Source: Adiantum capillus-veneris (taxonomy: Eukaryota > Streptophyta > Polypodiopsida > Polypodiales > Pteridaceae). Taken from it: a DNA stretch of 64,000 bases. Location: positions 65,425,184 through 65,489,183 of the forward strand of contig CM043942.1 in the NCBI GenBank assembly GCA_014529385.2, given 5' to 3'. The notes under the pieces are model-generated. The model saw nothing but the letters and a program-made list of their open reading frames with translations, ran no database searches and was not told where the DNA came from. The position numbers and the translations under genes were made by a program. Shown piece after piece: positions 56,937-64,000 of this stretch; position 1 is the stretch's first letter; each line of letters starts with the position of its first letter.

Positions 56937-58510
56937 CTATGTTGGTGCATAAGCCAAGCTAATCTCTCCTGTTGAGAGCCTCTCCCTGACATAGTGGTAA
57001 TGCACCTCAATATGCTTTGTGCAAGCATAAAAAACTAGGTTCCTCGCAAATGCCAATGCGCTGTGACTGTTAGTGTAGATAGTGTTGGCAGTGTCTTTTC
57101 CAACACCCAAATCAACCATAAGGTGTCTGAGCCATACACACTCAACCGTAGCTGTGAAGACTGCCTTGTATTCAGCCTCACAACTAGAAGTGGCCACAGT
57201 AGGTTGCTTCTTACTCAACCATGATATACATGAACTACCAAGAATGCAACAAAAACCACTTGTGTACACTCACATGTCAAAACAACCAGCCCAATTTGAG
57301 TCCAAAAAAGAATGTAAGTCTGGTGGCAACGATCCCCCCTTGGGATAAAACAAGCCAAGATGTAAAGTGCCATTGAAGTAGCGTAAAATCCTCTTGACAG
57401 CCTACCAATGCTTAGACCCTGGGCTATGCATAAATTTGCTGACTTGTGAGACTACAAACTTAATATCCGGCCTCATGTTGCATACATAAATGAGACATCC
57501 AATAAATGTTTGGTAAAGAGTGACATCTACAAGATCAGGCAATACCACCATCACACTGCTTAAACTATATACCCAAGTAATGATGCAACATCCCTAGATC
57601 TTTTATTTTCAAAGTAGCATTCAAATCAGCCTAAAGTCAGCAATATGTCTCTCATTTGGTCCAGTGATCAGCAAATCATCCACATAAAGAACCACAATGA
57701 GAAGTACATCACCCTCACACTTTACATACATTGTGCTTTTTGTTGGATTATTTTACAAAAGACTTATTTGACCAAATGAGTGTCATCCTTCTCATACCAA
57801 TCAGGAGGAGATTGCTTCAACCCATGCAAAGCTTTGTTACATTTGCACACTTTATCCTCTTGTCCGTTCTTGACAAAACCACGAGGTTGCATTACATAAA
57901 CTTCCTCAAATATATCACCATTCAAGAAAGCAGTAACAATGTCTGATTGATGTACATCTCAACCAAAATGAGTGGCCAATGCACATAGAAAACACACAGT
58001 AAGGATAAGACAAATGGGAGCAAAAGTCTCTTCATAATCTATGCCTTTTTGCTATGCATAACCTTTTGCAACAAGTCGAGCCTTATGGCGATCAATCTCA
58101 CCATCCGGCTTTCATTTCAAATTGTAAACCCACTTTGTACCAATGGCCTTTTTGCCAGCAGGAAAATAAAAAAAAGTCCATGTGCTATTTTCTATAAGTG
58201 CATCATATTCTAATTGCATGGCAGCCATCCATTTTTTTGGATTTTGTGCTTCATTAAAAGACAGAGGTTTCTCAACATCATGTAAGCTAGACACAACCAA
58301 AGCATAACAATCCGATGCATAAGATGCATGGCGAGAGCTTGAACGAGCGTGACTAGACAAAGGTGCATCCAATTTAATGTCACGGAATGTATACACCAAC
58401 CATTTTGGCATACCTGTAGCCTGCTCATTTTCAGCCCTTTCCTCATCAAGTACATCATGTACATCTGTATCAGTAATAAGCTGATCTGTATCATTTTTAG
58501 AAACTCCCAT
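56937..58510 (-). pseudogene. Element G reverse transcriptase and RNase H (Ty1/copia)
   Basis: RT: the start block ALIENSTWTFFYFPAGKKAIG with TKWVYNLK (58112-58510), then GDIFEEVYVMQPRGFVKNGQ, CKCNKALHGLKQSP, and the catalytic YVDD in VLYVDDLLITGP (near 57675-57700). RNase H: CISWLSKKQPTVATSSCEAE and YTNSHSALAFARN, KHIEVHYHYVRERL (56937-57269). RT-RH follow integrase, the copia order. The middle (57270-58110) has many stops and frame shifts, so the gene is dead although YVDD survives. Confidence 0.87.
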
Positions 58511-58513
58511 AGG

Positions 58514-59650
58514 CTATACATTTGCCTTATTGAAATTTACATTCAAACTTCCACCATTGAAAAGAGGCAATAAAGTGTCATAACTGTCATGTGAGCTTAC
58601 ATTACTATCTCTAGTACATGATAGCAAGGATTGAACAAAATTTTCCACAAACACAACATCCCGCAATACCAATATACACTTTGTTTGTGGATGATACAAC
58701 CTATAACCTTTGCTTTCAACTTTGACAACCTTATCATCCAATTTTTTGCGTTGTGTTTGTGGCACCAAAGCATATGTCAAATAACCAAAAACACATATGT
58801 GATCAATAGAAGGCTTTCTATCATGCCATGTTTTATATGTATTAATAGAATGCAAAGCTTTCATAGGACACCTGTTAAGTGCATAAGTGGCACACATGAT
58901 GACCTCAAGCCAAAACAAATGTGACAAAGCTTGATTTTTAACCATGCATTGTTCCATTTCCGTAAGTGACATGTTTTTCCTCTCAGCAACACCATTTTTT
59001 TGAGGTGTATAAGGCACTGTACATTGGTGTTTTATCCCACGACTAGCCAGAAATGCATTAAATTCATGAGATATATACTCCCCCCTTCAATCAGAACAGA
59101 GGGTGCCAATAGTACATTTCGAGACATTTTCAGCCATAGCCAAAAAATGTTTGAAGCACATAAATACTTTAGAATTTTCTTTAAGTGGATATACCCATGC
59201 ATGCCTAGAGTAATAATCAATAAAAGTCACGAAGTAAAGGTAATTCCCCAATATGGAGTTTGCATGAGCCCACAAGCATCACTATGCACAAGCTGCAACG
59301 TGCATGTGGTCCTAATTGAACTATACTTTGGAAACTTAGACCACTGTATCTTACCCAAAATGCAGCCTTCACAGACATGTTTGACAAGTGCTTCAAGAGG
59401 TGACAAAGAAGCAACCATATGCGATTTCTTCAAATGTAGCAAACTGGAAAAATTCATATGTTCAAAACATACATGCCAAAGTTTTGCATCTGAAATAGCC
59501 TTAGAATCCATAGCTACATTTGCAAAATTCTGCCCACACTTGTCATACAAAGTGAGCTTATACAACCCACAACATGAAATGCTAGATGCAACAATTTCAT
59601 CACCGAAATTGAGATCATGTACTTTACATATACATCCACAAATTTGACTA
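58514..59650 (-). pseudogene. Element G integrase (Ty1/copia)
   Basis: Pre-integrase and finger region: LWHVCFEHMNFSSLLHLKKS ... CEGCILGK (HHCC pattern; 59227-59565). Core: FVTFIDYYSRHAWVYPLKEN (D), CSDRGGEY (D), YTPQKNGVAERKNM (E). Then the GKKP-like region FGYLTYALVPQTQRKKLDDK and GYRLYHPQTKCILVLRDVVF (58514-59017). All three catalytic acids remain, but the frame changes at least twice. Confidence 0.87.
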
Positions 59651-59654
59651 CAAG

Positions 59655-60155
59655 ACCAAGTCTAGCAAGTGCAGATATAGACAAAAGATTATTCTTGATC
59701 CCATGCACATAAAGTGCATTAATAAGTGTGATATAAATGCCATTTGCAACTATAAGAACAATCTTTCCAACTCCTTGAATAGGATAAGAGGCATTGTTTG
59801 CACAAGTGACTGAATTCTCATGAGGGATAGACTTAAGATAAGTGAACAAATCACATTGTGAGGTAATGTGCTTTGTAGGACCATTGTCAAAATACCACAC
59901 ATATGAATCTGCAGCAACCGACATGCATGCATCATGGTGGACAACAGGATTATAAGTACACTCTGCACTAAAAGCCCATTTTGCATCAACATCAGCATCA
60001 AAGTCTCCTTTCACAGAAGACTCAATAATAGCTGCATTTGTAGTGGAACCAGCATTTGCAATGGAACCACCCTCTTTCTTCTTAGCTGCTTTGCCCTGCA
60101 ACTTAGGACATTGCTTGATCAAGTGATCATTAGATTTACAATAATGGCAACACAT
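59655..60155 (-). pseudogene. Element G zinc knuckle and aspartic protease
   Basis: Zinc knuckle CCHYCKSNDHLIKQCP (C-x2-C-x4-H-x4-C) at the start, then a lysine-rich linker. The copia protease follows as WYFDNGPTKHIT, where D-N-G replaces the usual D-S-G, probably by a single base change, and then NALYVHGIKNNLLSISALAR. The frame runs on into the pre-integrase region. Confidence 0.82.
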
Positions 60156-60359
60156 CTTCGTTTTGCCCTTATCCCCAAAATTTCCAAAAGAATTGCTGCC
60201 AGTAGAAGCATTAGGAACAAGTGATTTTCCACTCGTAGAAGAACCATAAGAAGTGGATGCATTGTTGTTACCACCTTTTCCTTGAGTAGAAATAAAAGCC
60301 TATTCAACTGCCCGTTGTCTAGTCCTGTTTTTTTTTGGAAAGTGACTCTTGTAACAACA

Positions 60360-61039
60360 ATGTGCACAATGCATCAAACTTAACAACTTCAGAATTTACT
60401 TGGGTCATAAGTATCCAGGTACTAGCAAAAGTTTGGTAAGAATCTGGCAAGGCATCAAGAACAGTTTGCACAAGCTGTCTGAAATGACTTCACTTGCAAA
60501 AATAAGTTGCTCATTTATATCCTTGACACTAGCAAGGAAAGTGTCCATATCATCTTCCTCATGCATAATCTTTGACTCCAGCTCTTTACGCAACAATGCA
60601 ATTTTTGCCTTATTACGACTTGCATAAAGACAAACCGGAATATCCTTAGCCTATTTTGCAGATTTCACTGAAACAAATGTAAGGAGTAATAGTGCACTTC
60701 ACCAACAACACAATGAATGCATGAGCCTATGCATCTTTTACATCCCAATGAGCTTGTTATGCCGTAGGCAAAACAACTCTAACAGTAGGAATCCTTGCAG
60801 CAAGACCCGCAACATCCTCAACATCGCCTACATCCTCTAAACCAGGACGTACATCAATGTCCTGCACATTGATGTACGTCCTCTGAACCAGGACATACGT
60901 CAATGTCTTGCACAATATTCCAGACACGCTTTGGCACAAGAACATGTTGTATCATGTAAGCCCACATAGGGTAATTGTCCCCATCCAATCTGTCTTTAGT
61001 AACAAACATCTTGAACACATCTGTGTTGTTGTCGGCCAT
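60360..61039 (-). pseudogene. Element G gag (Ty1/copia, UBN2-type)
   Basis: Starts MADNNTDVFKMFVTKDRLDG followed by NYPMWAYMIQHVLVPKRVWN, the classic N-terminal block of copia Gag. The later block MLRKELESKIMHEEDDMDTF and KDINEQLIF is at 60405-60596. An inverted repeat with a tandem duplication of about 46 bases at 60840-60914 disrupts the part after VQDIDV. The leader upstream (61040 to about 61250) is non-coding. Confidence 0.8.
60844..60882. repeat. Perfect 17-bp inverted repeat in element G gag
   Basis: Arms 60844-60860 and 60866-60882 are exact reverse complements with a 5-base loop (CCTGC). A near copy of the left arm recurs in direct orientation from about 60886, so this is a combined inverted and tandem duplication. 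Confidence 0.92.
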
Positions 61040-61249
61040 GACGAATGCCTGCACCTAATGTGAAAACTGCCCAAAATGAGGAGAAACAAAGCGGGAACAA
61101 CAACTGCTATATAGCACAAACCGTAGAAGATAGTAAGAGACATGTTATGCAAAAAAACAGTGAGGGCCTCTTTTCAAATTTTGGATCACCCTCTCTCTTG
61201 GTATGCACTTGATGCCAAGGCTTCAATGCTTCCCGGAGGAGGAGGAACC

Positions 61250-62886
<1,637 letters not shown>

Positions 62887-62959
62887 GTGTGCAAACACAA
62901 CCCTGCTTTTTAGTTTTCAAAGGCGATAAATATCTTGTAAGTTTCACAGGGTTTGAACC

Positions 62960-64000
62960 TTATATCTACAGTGCTCTGGGGCCTCTCTCCAAATGCAATC
63001 ACCTATGCAACATGTTGAAGGCATGTGGTTCTATGCAAGGTACTGATATAGGCACATAAATTCACAATTATATTGTTAATCAGAGGCTATTGAAAAAAGA
63101 AATCGTGCTTGGCACTGCCTTGGTTGATATGTGTGCCACTCAGCAGATGCAAAGCGATGGCCTCTCTCCAGATGCAATCTCCTATGCAGCATGGTGAAGG
63201 CATGTGGCTCTACACATGCATCTTGAAGGCATGTGGTTCTATGCAAGATGCTGATATGGGCACAAAAATTCAGAATTATATTGTTTTTCAGAGACTGTTG
63301 AAAAAAGAAGCCATGTTTGGCTTTGTCTAGGTCGATATGTGTGCCACTTAGCAGATGTGAAGCGAGGGTCTCTCTCCAGATTCAATCACCTACGTACAAG
63401 TGCAATCACCTATGCAAGATGGTAAAGGCATGTGGATCTATGCATGCATCTTGAAGGTGCTGATATGGGCACAAAAATTCACAATTATATTGTTAATCAG
63501 AGGTTGTTGAAAAAACGATGGCATGCGTGGCACTGTCTTGGTCGATATGTATGCCAAATGTGTTGGCTAGAGAAAGCACAAAAAGTGATTGAGGAGCTTT
63601 ATGTCCAGAACGTCGCCTCTTGGAATGCACTGATTGATGTAAATGGTGTCGTGCTTGGCACACTATCTTGGTCGATATGTATGCCAAGCTCGCCGATATT
63701 TACCGTCTGCGCACTCAGCTTTTGCTTGCTCATTGCGCATCTGTTGTCATGGTTGATGAAGATCGTGTGGCAAGGAAGCATTGATTGCAGGATTGTGCAA
63801 CAAGAGGAAGGCCAAAAATCTCCAAATGCAATCACCTACATATGCATCTTGAAGGCATGTGGCTCTACGCAAGATGCTGATACACATTGTTATAAAAAGA
63901 TGTCATGCTTGGCACCGTTTTGGTTGATATGTATGCCAAAATGTGGTGCGCTTGAGAAAACACAAAAATTGCTTCATGAGCTTCCTGTCTAGAATGATTG
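62960..64000 (+). pseudogene. Tandem array of decayed PPR-protein units
   Basis: PPR proteins bind organellar RNA. At least four partial copies of one long unit recur on the plus strand: SPNAITY-x-CILKACGSMQDADMGTKI, HNYIVNQRLLKKE, VLGTALVDMYAKCGALEKAQ and VIEELYVQNVASWNALI. Blocks lie at about 62975-63150, 63155-63350, 63358-63620 and 63790-64000, joined out of frame. These are P-L-S-type repeats (the L and S phrases LKACGS and VDMYAKCG). There is no start codon context and no E or DYW tail; the array continues past the window. Stops and frame shifts throughout mark it as pseudogenic. Confidence 0.75.

Overview
This window is nuclear DNA of a land plant with a large, repeat-rich genome, and almost all of it is transposable-element sequence. 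The evidence is a CACTA (En/Spm-type) DNA transposon with spliced TNP2-like and TNPA-like genes, several Ty3/gypsy lineages including one with the plant-specific second (archaeal-type) RNase H of the Tat clade, a Ty1/copia element, primer-binding sites matching plant tRNA-Trp and tRNA-Asp, and plant-type PPR and HIPP gene remnants. The PPR units and the pol type of the 10-kb element at 4.7-22.7 kb remind me of ferns and other seedless plants. That is recollection, not a search result. I found no intact host gene, tRNA, rRNA or CRISPR array.

Layout, left half. A deletion-derivative Ty3 element (A, minus strand) has its 3' LTR running off the left edge (1-256), a gag remnant (364-1520) and a 5' LTR (about 1959-4656 continued at 22746-23240). 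That 5' LTR is split by a near-complete Ty3 element (B, 4657-22745, minus strand) with 2-kb LTRs, a tRNA-Trp primer-binding site, a polypurine tract and gag-PR-RT-RH-IN broken by a few stops. B's gag is in turn split by an 8.1-kb CACTA transposon (12021-20102) with perfect 12-bp terminal inverted repeats and a CTT target duplication. The CACTA carries both of its own genes plus a decayed heavy-metal-associated (HIPP) gene fragment. At 23241-23935 is the integrase gene piece that A landed in. It is abutted head-to-head by a decayed Tat-type element (C, plus strand, 23936 to about 30250).

Middle. A chromodomain-type Ty3 integrase tail (30.6-31.2 kb) is followed by AT-rich sequence with LTR-like remnants. 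A broken FCP1/NIF-like phosphatase gene with a recognisable splice acceptor lies at 34.45-35.23 kb. A non-autonomous LTR element (D, 36065-41375) has two 1764-bp LTRs and only a gag-like region plus one unknown ORF. From 41.4 to 45.1 kb I recognise nothing except a microsatellite and a possible LTR.

Right half. A decayed Tat-type element (E, minus strand, about 45.1-56.5 kb) is cut three times: by a solo LTR of the B family (46721-48751), by a very young non-autonomous LTR element (F, 50255-55521; TSD AATAG; LTRs differing at one visible site) that encodes only a retropepsin-type protein with W-[VI]-P-K repeats, and by a Ty1/copia element (G, 56543 to about 61250) inserted in gag. After an unrecognised 1.5 kb and a long (CT)n(AC)n tract, the window ends in a tandem array of decayed PPR units (about 62960-64000).

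The nesting gives a relative chronology: integrase fragment, then A, then B, then CACTA on the left; E before the solo LTR, F and G on the right. No new multi-gene system is visible. The most unusual items are element F, the HIPP capture inside the CACTA element, and the lineage and primer of element B.
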